Shown: positions 9,539 through 17,489 of the stretch, piece by piece
How positions within the stretch are numbered: the stretch's first letter is position 1
Layout: each line of letters starts with the position of its first letter
Source of the DNA: JAUIAS01 sp030425395
GTDB taxonomy: Bacteria; Pseudomonadota; Alphaproteobacteria; Rhodobacterales; Rhodobacteraceae
Reading direction: 5' to 3'
Assembly: GCA_043553855.1 (NCBI GenBank)
Contig: CP121336.1
Coordinates: forward strand, 2,542,001 to 2,606,000
Length of the DNA stretch: 64,000 nucleotides
Notes under the pieces: model-generated
Told to the model about the DNA's origin: nothing
The model's database searches: none
Seen by the model: the letters and a program-made list of their open reading frames with translations, nothing else
Position numbers and translations under genes: made by a program

Positions 9539-10276
9539 CTAGCCGCGCCCGATATACGGCATGTTGGTGGCCATCACGGTCATGAACTGGACGTTTGCCT
9601 CAAGCGGCAGATCCGCCATGTAAAGCACCGATCTGGCGACGTGCGCCACATCCATCACCGGTTCGACCGCGATCGAGCCGTCCGCCTGTGGCACGCCCCT
9701 CGTCATCTTTTCGGCCATGTCGGTCAGGGCATTGCCGATGTCGATCTGACCGCAGGCGATGTTGTGTGGCCGTCCATCAAGGCTGATCGAGCGGGTCAGC
9801 CCGGTAATCGCGTGCTTGGACGCGGTATAGGGCCCAGACCCCCAGCGCGGCACATAGGCCGACACCGATCCGTTGTTGATAATGCGCCCGCCTTTGGGGT
9901 CCTGCGCGCGCATGATGGCAAACGCCGCGCGGGCGGCGATAAAACTGCCGGTGAGGTTCACGTTGATCACATCGCGCCAGTCGTCCACCGAAACCTCGTC
10001 GATGGGGCCCGCGGCGACGTTGACGCCCGCGTTGTTGAACAGCGCGTCAACACGCCCCCAGGCATCGCGGGCCTGACCGAAACAGGCATCGACCGCGTCT
10101 TCGTCCGTGACATCGCAGGGCAGGATCAGCGCGTTGTGATGGCCGTCAGCGGTTTCTTCCAGCGCACCGGCACGGCGCCCGACAAGGCCGACCTTCCAGC
10201 CCGCTTCCAGAAATGTGCGCGCCGTGGACCGGCCCACGCCGCCGCCACCGCCGGTGATCAGGATTGTCTTGCTCAT
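9539..10276 (-). CDS. Short-chain dehydrogenase/reductase downstream of the pentonate dehydratase
   Basis: A 245-residue SDR. The start is ATG 10276, giving MSKTILITGGGGGVGRS, a glycine-rich NAD(P)-binding motif. The NNAG motif (residue about 85) and the active-site Y-T-A-S-K are present, with the conserved Ser in NNGSVSAYVP. It lies 16 bases downstream of the XylD-type gene on the same strand, so the two are probably co-transcribed from the operator-bearing region at 12148-12186. A role as a sugar or sugar-acid dehydrogenase is inferred from this context only; the substrate cannot be read from the sequence. Confidence 0.85.
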   Translation of the reverse strand: MSKTILITGGGGGVGRSTARTFLEAGWKVGLVGRRAGALEETADGHHNALILPCDVTDEDAVDACFGQARDAWGRVDALFNNAGVNVAAGPIDEVSVDDWRDVINVNLTGSFIAARAAFAIMRAQDPKGGRIINNGSVSAYVPRWGSGPYTASKHAITGLTRSISLDGRPHNIACGQIDIGNALTDMAEKMTRGVPQADGSIAVEPVMDVAHVARSVLYMADLPLEANVQFMTVMATNMPYIGRG

Positions 10277-10292
10277 GGGGTGCCTTCCTTGC

Positions 10293-12074
10293 TCAGTGGT
10301 TGTCGCGCGGCAGATCGCGGCCAATTTTCTTGTAGGCCGTGGCCAGCTCAAGACAGCCGCCGTCGGACAACTGGCCGACATGGGTGCGATAGATTTCCTG
10401 CCACGGCGTCTGATGGTGCAATTCTGGCGGGGTCCATACGTCGATCCGGGCCTGCCATTCGGCCTCATCGACCAGCGCGTTCAGGGTCGAACTGTTGAAA
10501 TCCAGCCGCACCGGATCGCCGGTGCGCAGATGCGCCAGCCCGCCCCCGACCACGCTTTCGGGAGAGGCATTGAGGATCGACGGGCTTTCCGATGTGCCCG
10601 ACTGCCGTCCGTCGCCCACGGTCGGCAGGTGCTGGATGCCCTGCCGGATGATCGCATCGGGTGGCTGCATGTTGACCACCTCGGCGCTGCCGGGATAGCC
10701 GACGCACCCGACGCCGCGAATGAACAGGATCGTGCGTTCGTCGATCTCCAGCGCCGGATCGTTGATCCGGTCGTGATAATCCTCCGGCCCTTCGAACACC
10801 ACGGCGCGGGCTTCGAACACGCCTTCGTTGCCGGGTTGCGACAGGAAGCGGGCGCGGAAATCATCCGAAATCACGCTGGTCTTCATCAATGCGCTGTCAA
10901 ACAGGTTGCCCGACAGAACCTTGAAACCCGCGTTCTTGCGCATCGGCGCGTCATAGGATTTGACCACATCGAGGTCTTCGCTTTGGCAGCCCTCAAGGTT
11001 GTCGCCCATTGTCTTGCCGGTGGCGGTCATCACGCCGGTATGGATGCGCCCGGCCTTGACCAGTTCGCCCATCACCGCCGGAACGCCGCCCGCGCGAAAG
11101 AAGCTTTCGCCAAGGTATTCACCGGCGGGCTGCATGTTGACCATCAGCGGCACGTCATAGCCGATGGTTTCCCAGTCGCGCACGTCCAGATCCACCCCAA
11201 TGTGCCGCGCAATGGCTTGCAGATGCGGCGGCGCATTGGTCGAACCACCGATGGCGGCGTTGACGACGATGGCGTTCTCGAACGCGTCCCGTGTCATGAT
11301 GTCGGATGGCTTGAGATCCTCCAGAACCATCTGGACAATGCGTTTGCCGGTTTCAAAAGCCATGCCCATGCGTTCGCGGAACGGGGCCGGGATCGCGCTG
11401 TTGCCGGTCAGCGACATGCCCAGAGCTTCGGCCATGGCGTTCATCGTCGAGGCCGTGCCCATCGTGTTGCAATGGCCCAGCGACGGGGCCGAGGAACAGA
11501 CGCGGGACATGAATTCCTCATAGTCGATCTTGCCTTCGGCCAGCAGGCGGCGGCTTTCCCAGACGATCATGCCTGATCCCGCGCGCTTGCCCTTCCACCA
11601 GCCATCCAGCATCGGACCACCGTTCAGCGCGATGGCCGGGATATCCACCGTTGCGGCCCCCATCAGCATGGCCGGCGTGGTCTTGTCGCAGCCTGTGGTC
11701 AGAACGACGCCGTCGATGGGATAGCCGTGCAGAACCTCGACCAGCGACAGGTATTGCAGGTTGCGGTCCAGCGCGGCGGTTGGCCGTTTGCCGGTTTCCT
11801 GAATCGGGTGCACCGGAAATTCCATCGGCACGCCCCCCGCTTCGCGAATGCCGGCCTTGATCCGGTCCATCAGGAAAACGTGGATCTTGTTGCAAGGGGC
11901 CAGATCGCTTCCGGTCTGGGCGATCCCGATGATCGGGCGGTCGGCCTGCAATTCATCGCGTGTATAGGTCTGGTTCTGGTAGCGTTCCACATAAAGCGCG
12001 GTCATCCCCGGATTGTTGGGATTGTCGAACCATTCTTGCGAACGGAACCGCTTGTTTGCGCGAGTATCCGACAT
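10293..12074 (-). CDS. xylD: D-xylonate/pentonate dehydratase, IlvD/Edd family
   Basis: A 593-residue IlvD/Edd dehydratase. The start ATG 12074 has an excellent ribosome site (GGGAGGAG) just upstream. Cysteines expected to bind the [2Fe-2S] cluster are at about residues 60 (APCNKIH), 128 (TTGCDKTTP) and 201 (GHCNTMGTAST), the positions I recall for Caulobacter XylD, and the C-terminal TPWQEIYR and GDGRQSGT motifs also agree. It removes water from a sugar acid such as D-xylonate or L-arabonate to give a 2-keto-3-deoxy acid. The XylX-type enzyme at 23523 would take the next step. Two GGTATACC operators lie 75-110 bases upstream, so control by the GntR regulator of this cluster is likely. Confidence 0.88.
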   Translation of the reverse strand: MSDTRANKRFRSQEWFDNPNNPGMTALYVERYQNQTYTRDELQADRPIIGIAQTGSDLAPCNKIHVFLMDRIKAGIREAGGVPMEFPVHPIQETGKRPTAALDRNLQYLSLVEVLHGYPIDGVVLTTGCDKTTPAMLMGAATVDIPAIALNGGPMLDGWWKGKRAGSGMIVWESRRLLAEGKIDYEEFMSRVCSSAPSLGHCNTMGTASTMNAMAEALGMSLTGNSAIPAPFRERMGMAFETGKRIVQMVLEDLKPSDIMTRDAFENAIVVNAAIGGSTNAPPHLQAIARHIGVDLDVRDWETIGYDVPLMVNMQPAGEYLGESFFRAGGVPAVMGELVKAGRIHTGVMTATGKTMGDNLEGCQSEDLDVVKSYDAPMRKNAGFKVLSGNLFDSALMKTSVISDDFRARFLSQPGNEGVFEARAVVFEGPEDYHDRINDPALEIDERTILFIRGVGCVGYPGSAEVVNMQPPDAIIRQGIQHLPTVGDGRQSGTSESPSILNASPESVVGGGLAHLRTGDPVRLDFNSSTLNALVDEAEWQARIDVWTPPELHHQTPWQEIYRTHVGQLSDGGCLELATAYKKIGRDLPRDNH

Positions 12075-12147
12075 CTTTGTTTTCTCCTCCCTGCGCGCAA
12101 GCCGGGCCGGTTGTGGCCGCATCGCGCTTGTCTTGAGACAGCATCTC

Positions 12148-12163
12148 ATTTGGTATACCAAAT
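12148..12163. promoter_or_regulatory. GntR operator 1 (perfect 16-bp palindrome)
   Basis: ATTTGGTATACCAAAT is a perfect palindrome in the space between the divergent xylD (start 12074) and the operon that begins at 12218. The motif resembles the UxuR/ExuR-type GntR sites of enterobacteria (TTGGTATACCAA). The same core recurs at 12175, 19251, 28916 and 33276. Confidence 0.8.
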
Positions 12164-12170
12164 GCAACAA

Positions 12171-12186
12171 AAAAGGTATACCAAAT
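12171..12186. promoter_or_regulatory. GntR operator 2 (second copy, 23 bp from the first)
   Basis: The core GGTATACC is at 12175-12182, with flanks AAAA and AAAT, so only the right arm matches fully. Its centre is 23 base pairs from that of operator 1. The paired arrangement suggests cooperative binding or two promoters facing apart. Confidence 0.7.
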
Positions 12187-12217
12187 GAATGTGCCTTGGA
12201 TTTCGGGAGGAAGAACC

Positions 12218-12706
12218 TTGGGTCAACTCGGAGTGTCGGCCTTGCTGGCCGCTGTGTTTGCGGCCTTGGCACCCGCCCCGATCGGTGCCGAGGAAACCGG
12301 CGCTGCGCAGGCGGCCACCTGTATTGCCGAGCGAATCGCGCAAGGGCGCGCGCCGAACGATTGTGTTGACGCCCGACATGCCATCTGCACGGGGCTGTCG
12401 CGGCAAACGCCTGCGGTGGCGGTGGTGTGCTTTCGCACCGCCGAACAGGAATGGAGCCGGGCCAGCCGCGCCATACTGGACAGGTTGCAGGCCGAAGCGC
12501 CCGAAGAAATCACAGCCATCGCGGGGATCGAGCTGAAATACGATCTCTTGTCGGGCCGGTTGCAATGCGACCGGATCGAAGAGCTTGCCATTGCCGTATC
12601 CGATCACGGGTCAGAGGCGATTGCCCGTCAAAAAGCGCGCTGTCAGGCGACAGCGGCGGGGCTGGCGCATGTGCGGCTTGCATGGCGCGCACGCCCCGGA
12701 ACGTGA
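12218..12706 (+). CDS. Small exported protein of unknown function, first gene of the azlCD operon
   Basis: I place the start at TTG 12218 because GGGAGGAAG lies 6 bases upstream and because the protein then begins directly with a signal peptide (LGQLGVSALLAAVFAALAP, then APIGA). The in-frame ATG at 12185 overlaps operator 2 and has no ribosome site. The mature part is about 135 residues with six cysteines (ATCIAE, NDCVDAR, AICTGL, VVCFRT, LQCDRI, RCQATA), suggesting three disulfides in the periplasm. It faintly recalls LprI-type proteins, but I do not assign a family. Being first in the operon after the operators, it should be controlled with the sugar-acid genes. Confidence 0.6.
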   Translation: MGQLGVSALLAAVFAALAPAPIGAEETGAAQAATCIAERIAQGRAPNDCVDARHAICTGLSRQTPAVAVVCFRTAEQEWSRASRAILDRLQAEAPEEITAIAGIELKYDLLSGRLQCDRIEELAIAVSDHGSEAIARQKARCQATAAGLAHVRLAWRARPGT

Positions 12707-12719
12707 CGGGACGCGACCC

Positions 12720-13457
12720 ATGACGCAACGGGGATCAAGGCATGTGACGCGCCGGGCCGCCTTTCTGCGCGGGTATCTGGACTGTGCTCCTTTCATCCTG
12801 ATCGTGGCGCCTTATTCCATGATGTTCGGCGTTGTGGCCCGCGAGGCGGGCCTTGACGTGGTTCAGGTGATGGCGATGTCGGTGCTGGTCATCGCGGGGG
12901 CATCGCAGTTCACCGCACTGGCGCTGCTGCAGGACAACGCGCCGGTTTTTGTGGCCCTGCTTGGGGCCTTGGTGGTCAACCTGCGCATGGCGATGTATTC
13001 GGCGGCTCTGGTTCCGCATCTGGGGCACGCGCGGTTCGGCGTGCGGGCATTGATGGCGTATCTGATGGTGGATCAGGCCTTTGCCGTGGCGGTGCGCACC
13101 TACGAAGATCGGCCCGAAATGATGCCGGGCGAAAAGGTGGCCTATTACTTTGGCTGCATGATGCTGATCTGTCCGTTCTGGTATGGCTTTACCTTTGTGG
13201 GGGCGGTCGTCGGGCAGGCGATCCCGCCGTCCTATTCGCTGGATTTCGCGGTTCCGGTCTGTTTTATCGCGCTGACGGCACCTCTTTTGCGGTCGGGTCC
13301 GCATGTGCTGGCGGCGTTCGTTGCCGGGATCGCGTCGCTGCTGTTTGCCTGGGTGCCGTGGTCGCTGGGACTGGTGATTGCCGCGCTGCTGGGGCTGGTG
13401 GCGGGCGCGCAGGCCGAATTGTTCCTGCGGCGTCAGAAACCGGAGACAGACGCATGA
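12720..13457 (+). CDS. azlC: AzlC family branched-chain amino acid exporter, large subunit
   Basis: A 245-residue membrane protein starting at ATG 12720. It shows the AzlC N-terminus (FLRGYLDCAPFILIVAPYSMMFG), the PF-x-x-M-F-G-like segment and A-S-Q-F-T near residue 60, and about seven hydrophobic stretches. AzlC with AzlD forms an exporter of branched-chain amino acids or azaleucine. The azlD ATG lies within its stop (ATGA). An exporter inside a sugar-acid regulon is unexpected and suggests that an amino acid or related acid must be removed during growth on the substrate. Confidence 0.88.
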   Translation: MTQRGSRHVTRRAAFLRGYLDCAPFILIVAPYSMMFGVVAREAGLDVVQVMAMSVLVIAGASQFTALALLQDNAPVFVALLGALVVNLRMAMYSAALVPHLGHARFGVRALMAYLMVDQAFAVAVRTYEDRPEMMPGEKVAYYFGCMMLICPFWYGFTFVGAVVGQAIPPSYSLDFAVPVCFIALTAPLLRSGPHVLAAFVAGIASLLFAWVPWSLGLVIAALLGLVAGAQAELFLRRQKPETDA

Positions 13458-13783
13458 TCGCAGAGGCTGATTTCTGGCTGCTGACCATCTTGTTGGGGAT
13501 CGGCACCTTTCTGATCCGGTTTTCGTTTCTGGGCCTTTTGGGCGGTCGCACTCTGCCGGACTGGGCCTTGCTGCATCTGAAATACGTGGGTGTTGCGGTA
13601 TTCCCGGCGCTGTTCATGCCGCTGGTTGTCTGGCCCGAGGCGACAGCCGGTGAAACCGACCCCATCCGCGTGATCGCGGCGCTTGCGGCATTTGGCATTG
13701 GCCTCCGGTTCGGCGTGATCTGGTCCATTATGGCCGGTATGGGCGCGCTTTATGCGCTGCAATACCTGCTGCCCGCGTTCTGA
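13454..13783 (+). CDS. azlD: AzlD family exporter small subunit
   Basis: A 109-residue protein with four hydrophobic segments that begins MIAEADFWLLTILLGIGTFLIRFSF, typical of AzlD. The start ATG 13454 overlaps the azlC stop by four bases, so it is translationally coupled to its transport partner. The RraA-like gene follows 16 bases later in the same operon. Confidence 0.88.
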   Translation: MIAEADFWLLTILLGIGTFLIRFSFLGLLGGRTLPDWALLHLKYVGVAVFPALFMPLVVWPEATAGETDPIRVIAALAAFGIGLRFGVIWSIMAGMGALYALQYLLPAF

Positions 13784-13798
13784 CACAGGAGACATGCA

Positions 13799-14497
13799 AT
13801 GATCGAAGAACCGCCACAACTGACCCTGCGCGAGACTTTTCCCCGCCCGCGTCCGGACCAGATCGCTGCGTTTCGCGGGGTGCCCACGGGATTTGTCTGC
13901 GACGCGATGGGCGGGCAGGGGGCGCTGGACAGCCGCATTCGCCCCATCGGAGACGGGCGCGATACCGATTGCACCGCCGTGGGCACGGCACTGGTGGCTG
14001 ACAACGGACCACAGGAAATCCTCGCTACGATGGCTGCGCTGCATATCCTGCAACCGGGCGATATCGTGGTGGCGGCGGTGCACGGTCACCGCAACTGTTC
14101 GGCGTCGGGGGACCAGTTTTGCGGCATGTTGCGCAACAAGGGGGCGGCCGGCTTCGTCACCGATGGCGAGATGCGCGACTATGACGGGATCGTAGAGACG
14201 GGCCTGCCGGTCTGGTGCACGGGGCTCAGCCCGAATTCACCTTATGCTCACGGACCGGCCCGCGTCGGGTTCGGCGCTGTGGTGGGCGGCCGCCAAATCA
14301 ACAGCGGCGACATCATCGTGGCCGACCGAAATGGTGTGGTCGTGGTGCCCCATGCCGATATCGACGCGGTGATCGCGCAGGTCGCGCAGGTGCGCGCGCT
14401 GGAAGATGCGCTTGAGAAAAAGGTAAAGGCCGGGTTCTGCCGGATGGAGCCGATCGAAGAAATGATTGCGGATGGCCGCGCGGTAATCGTCAAGTGA
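13799..14497 (+). CDS. RraA-like / 4-hydroxy-4-methyl-2-oxoglutarate aldolase-type protein
   Basis: A 232-residue protein with AGGAGAC 6 bases before ATG 13799. It has the RraA fold signatures: P-T-G-F-V-C-D-A-M-G near the N-terminus, L-Q-P-G-D-I-V-V-A, G-D-Q-F-C-G-M-L-R-N-K-G-A-A-G and T-D-G-x-x-R-D in the middle (Mg-binding Asp and Arg), and S-G-D-I-I-V-A-D-x-x-G-V-V-V-V-P. Catabolic members cleave 4-carboxy-4-hydroxy-2-oxo acids or decarboxylate oxaloacetate. In this operon such an aldolase would split a 2-keto acid to central metabolites; this is inference. It is unlikely to be the RNase E inhibitor of that name. Confidence 0.8.
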   Translation: MIEEPPQLTLRETFPRPRPDQIAAFRGVPTGFVCDAMGGQGALDSRIRPIGDGRDTDCTAVGTALVADNGPQEILATMAALHILQPGDIVVAAVHGHRNCSASGDQFCGMLRNKGAAGFVTDGEMRDYDGIVETGLPVWCTGLSPNSPYAHGPARVGFGAVVGGRQINSGDIIVADRNGVVVVPHADIDAVIAQVAQVRALEDALEKKVKAGFCRMEPIEEMIADGRAVIVK

Positions 14498-14530
14498 CGC
14501 GATGCGCGGAATGAATGGGAGGAGACCCGA

Positions 14531-15295
14531 ATGACACGCAAGGAAAACAGGATTGACATGACCGGCCTGTCCGGCGCGGTAACAGGGGGGGCGCAGGGCA
14601 TCGGCTTTGCCGTGGCGGCGCGTTTGCTGCGGTCCGGCGGGCGCGTTGCGCTGTGGGATGTGGACAGCGCGCGGGCCGAGCAGTCCGTCGCGGAGCTGTC
14701 GGAATTGGGCGAGGTGATTGCCGTGCCGTGCGACGTGACCGATTGGGACAGCGTGCAGGCGGCGGTTCAAGCCACCGACGCGGCCTTTGGCGGCACCGAC
14801 TTTCTGGTCAACAGCGCAGGCATCGCAGGCCCGAACGTTTCGGTGGAAGACTATGACAACGACGCCTTCCGGCAGGTCTTGGACATCAACCTGATGGGCA
14901 CCTACTTCACCAACAAGGCCGTGGTCGCGGGGATGAAGGCGCGCGGGTTTGGCCGGATCGTCAACATCGCCTCCATCGCGGGCAAGGAAGGCAACCCCAA
15001 CGCCAGCGCCTATAGCGCGTCCAAGGCGGGCGTGATCGGGTTCACCAAATCGCTGGGCAAGGAACTGGCAGGCCATGACATCGCCGTGAACTGCGTCACC
15101 CCGGCTGCTGCGCGCACCGCGATCTTTGACCAGATGACCCAAGAACATATCGACTACATGCTGTCGAAAATCCCGCGCAACCGGTTTCTCGAAGTCGACG
15201 AGGCCGCCGCCATGATCGCGTGGATGGTCAGCCCTGACAATTCCTTTACCACCGGTGCAGTGTTTGATCTGTCGGGGGGACGGGCGACCTATTGA
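14531..15295 (+). CDS. Short-chain dehydrogenase (3-oxoacyl-ACP reductase-like)
   Basis: A 254-residue SDR with GGGAGGAG just before ATG 14531. The NAD(P)-binding motif is TGGAQGIG (about residue 17), followed by NSAG (about 97), the catalytic serine in NIASIAG, and Y-S-A-S-K. The C-terminus D-L-S-G-G-R-A-T-Y is typical. It closes the operon that starts at 12218 and converges on the enolase gene at 15365. Roles of such SDRs in sugar-acid clusters are oxidation of secondary alcohols or reduction of keto acids; I cannot choose. Confidence 0.85.
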   Translation: MTRKENRIDMTGLSGAVTGGAQGIGFAVAARLLRSGGRVALWDVDSARAEQSVAELSELGEVIAVPCDVTDWDSVQAAVQATDAAFGGTDFLVNSAGIAGPNVSVEDYDNDAFRQVLDINLMGTYFTNKAVVAGMKARGFGRIVNIASIAGKEGNPNASAYSASKAGVIGFTKSLGKELAGHDIAVNCVTPAAARTAIFDQMTQEHIDYMLSKIPRNRFLEVDEAAAMIAWMVSPDNSFTTGAVFDLSGGRATY

Positions 15296-15364
15296 GACGG
15301 CTCTGCGGCGCGGTCCTGCTGCAATCGGGACCGGGCATGTCGGTCTCGGGATCAGGGTATGGCT

Positions 15365-16531
15365 TCAGCCATCCACCGCATAGGCCCGGATAAATGCCGG
15401 ATCGGGGGCAACCCCGATCCCCGGCGTGTCCGGGACTGCCACGCTGCCATGCGCGGCGACCTGGCCCTGAATATCCAGCGGGTCGCTCAGCAGGTTGTCG
15501 CGAAAGATGTTTTCCGTCGTGTCGAACTCAAGCCACGGTTCGCGCGGGAACAACCCGCCGGGCAGGGGCGGCATCGCTGCAAGAAGCTGAATGTTGGTGG
15601 CCACGGCGATGGCCGACCCCCAGACGTGGTTGACCACCGGCGTGAAATGCGCGTGCGCCAGCGCCAGAACGCGCAGGTATTCGCTGATCCCTCCCAGCGC
15701 GCAGACTTCGGGTTGGGCGATGTCCAACCCACGGCTCTCCAACAGTTTGCGCCAGCCCCAGCGGTTGAATTCCGCCTCACCGCCCGAAATGTTGACGCGC
15801 AGTCCGGCGCGCAATTCGCGGTATCCGTCGTGGTCTTCGGGGGCCACGGGTTCCTCGAACCAATAGGCCCCCAGCTCCTCCAGCGCGCGGCCCACGAAAA
15901 ACGCATCCGGCGTGGTGTAACAATGGTTGGCGTCCACCATGAAATCGAAATCGTCCCCGATGCCGCGCCGCACCGCTTGGCATAGCCTGACATCGTCGCG
16001 CGGGCCCAGCCCGACCTTCATCTTGGTCGCGACAAACCCCATGTCGCGGATCGCGGCGGCTTCATCGGCAAACCGCGCGACGTGATCCGCGACGCTTTCA
16101 CGCTTGAGCATCATGCCATAGCCATAAACCTGCACCCGGTCGCGATGCGCCCCGCCGATCATCTTGTGCATCGGCAGCCCCGCCACCTTTCCCGCGATAT
16201 CCCACAGCGCGATATCGACACCTGAAAGCGCCTGCATGGGCATTCCCTTTTGGCCGTGGTCGCGCAGCAGGTTGTAGACGTGATGCCAAATGACATCGCG
16301 GTCCATCGGATCGCGGCCAAGGATCATCGGCGCAATGACCTTTTCCACGATGCCCTTGTTGGCCAGCGCCACATTTCCCGGTCCAAAGCATTCACCCCAC
16401 CCGGTGATCCCTTCGTCGGTCCGGATCTCGACCAGATGCGCGGTGCGCTTGGCGTAGTATTGCTGGGAATAGCCCAGTTCCTCGGGCATGTCGGTTTGCA
16501 GAACGTGGCTGATGACGGCGGTGATTTTCAT
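15365..16531 (-). CDS. Enolase-superfamily sugar-acid enzyme, D-galactarolactone cycloisomerase-like
   Basis: A 388-residue protein. I start at ATG 16531; a TTG at 16543 is possible but has no good site. Catalytic features of the mandelate racemase/muconate lactonizing group are present: TKMKVG (K-x-K, about residue 170), metal ligands in DANH, WFEEP and GGE, and the histidine in NHVWGS. The stretches LVEIRTDEGITGWGECFGPG, LLRDHGQKGMP and LSGVDIALWDIAGK are much like Agrobacterium Gci as I recall it. It may act on an aldarolactone or aldonate. Its gene follows the PhyH gene with no gap on the same strand. Confidence 0.78.
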   Translation of the reverse strand: MKITAVISHVLQTDMPEELGYSQQYYAKRTAHLVEIRTDEGITGWGECFGPGNVALANKGIVEKVIAPMILGRDPMDRDVIWHHVYNLLRDHGQKGMPMQALSGVDIALWDIAGKVAGLPMHKMIGGAHRDRVQVYGYGMMLKRESVADHVARFADEAAAIRDMGFVATKMKVGLGPRDDVRLCQAVRRGIGDDFDFMVDANHCYTTPDAFFVGRALEELGAYWFEEPVAPEDHDGYRELRAGLRVNISGGEAEFNRWGWRKLLESRGLDIAQPEVCALGGISEYLRVLALAHAHFTPVVNHVWGSAIAVATNIQLLAAMPPLPGGLFPREPWLEFDTTENIFRDNLLSDPLDIQGQVAAHGSVAVPDTPGIGVAPDPAFIRAYAVDG

Positions 16532-16539
16532 CTTGTGGC

Positions 16540-17436
16540 TCAACCCTTGGAAAAGGCGCTTTTCGCTCCTGCGCTTTCCTGTGTTTTAAAGATCGACCCG
16601 GTGTCCGGCGCGGGGGGCAGGGGCATCCGAACCGGCACCTGTTCGAGGCGCGGGGTCAGGCAGGGGGCCCCGGTCACGGTGCGGTCTTGCAGATCGTCCC
16701 AGAATTTACGTTGTCCCAGCGCGTGGAAATAGGAATTTGACCCCAGGATCGGCCAGGCATCCGCACAGGCCAGTTCGTAAAACAGGATGAACCGGGGGCG
16801 GTCGCTGACGTTGGGGGCCGACCCGTGCAGGATACGCGCGTGATGCACGGTCATGCTGCCCGCCTTGCCGGTGAGCGTCACGGCCTTGTCACGCTCGAAC
16901 AGCGGATCGTCCGGATCAATGGCACCGGCAAAGACGCCGTTCGCATCGTGGCTCAGGATCGGCCCCTTATGCGTGCCGGGGATCACCATCAGCGGGCCGT
17001 TGTCGTGGTCCACATCCTCCAGCATCAGTCCGAACGCCAGAAGATCGTCATTGGTATGCGGATAAAAGGCCCAGTCCTGATGCCATTCCACCGCCCGCCC
17101 GCCGCCGGGGGCCTTGGTATTCAGTTTGGAGGTCAGGATCGTTGTATCCGGTCCGAGCAGATCGTTGAGAACCTGTGTCATGGCCGAATTGCGCAAGACC
17201 TCCCAGACATACGGGTCTTGCTTGTGCGGGATCTTGATCCGGGTCAGGCGCGGATTGTCGGGCCCGTGGCCTGCGTCAAGATCATAGACATCGTTGCTTT
17301 CGCTGACCGCGCGCGAGGCGTCGATAAAGGCGGCGGTAATCTCGCGCAACCGGGCGAGCTGTTCCGGCGTCACCGCGTCCTCGACCATGAGATAGCCGTT
17401 TTCGTCGAAGAAATCCTTCTGATCCGTGGTCAGCAT
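16540..17436 (-). CDS. Phytanoyl-CoA dioxygenase (PhyH) family Fe(II)/2-oxoglutarate oxygenase
   Basis: A 298-residue protein with GGGAGGGAAC before ATG 17436. The N-terminus F-F-x-x-N-G-Y-L-M-V-E-D is typical of PhyH. The iron ligands are visible: H-x-D in EWHQDWAF (about residue 130) and the distal histidine in H-G-S-A-P-N, followed by the 2-oxoglutarate-binding Arg in S-D-R-P-R-F. Family members hydroxylate diverse small molecules. It lies just upstream of the Gci-like enolase and should be made with it. An oxygenase is unusual in a sugar-acid pathway; its substrate is unknown. Confidence 0.85.
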   Translation of the reverse strand: MLTTDQKDFFDENGYLMVEDAVTPEQLARLREITAAFIDASRAVSESNDVYDLDAGHGPDNPRLTRIKIPHKQDPYVWEVLRNSAMTQVLNDLLGPDTTILTSKLNTKAPGGGRAVEWHQDWAFYPHTNDDLLAFGLMLEDVDHDNGPLMVIPGTHKGPILSHDANGVFAGAIDPDDPLFERDKAVTLTGKAGSMTVHHARILHGSAPNVSDRPRFILFYELACADAWPILGSNSYFHALGQRKFWDDLQDRTVTGAPCLTPRLEQVPVRMPLPPAPDTGSIFKTQESAGAKSAFSKG

Positions 17437-17454
17437 TGGGTTCCCTCCCTTATC

Positions 17455-17483
17455 AAAAAACGGGGCGGCCCGACGGACCGCCC
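17455..17483 (-). terminator. Rho-independent terminator after the beta-hydroxyacid dehydrogenase
   Basis: Read on the minus strand, GGGCGG-x-CCG pairs with CGG-x-CCGCCC (17463-17483) and is followed by six T (complement of 17455-17460). It ends the idnO/dehydrogenase transcript, so the PhyH-enolase pair must have its own promoter or depend on read-through. Confidence 0.8.
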
Positions 17484-17489
17484 GCGTTG

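Noticed and set aside
13799..14497. Reading the RraA-like gene as the RNase E inhibitor
   Set aside because: The operon context is catabolic and the sequence has the metal and Arg positions of keto-acid aldolases, so the housekeeping role is unlikely.
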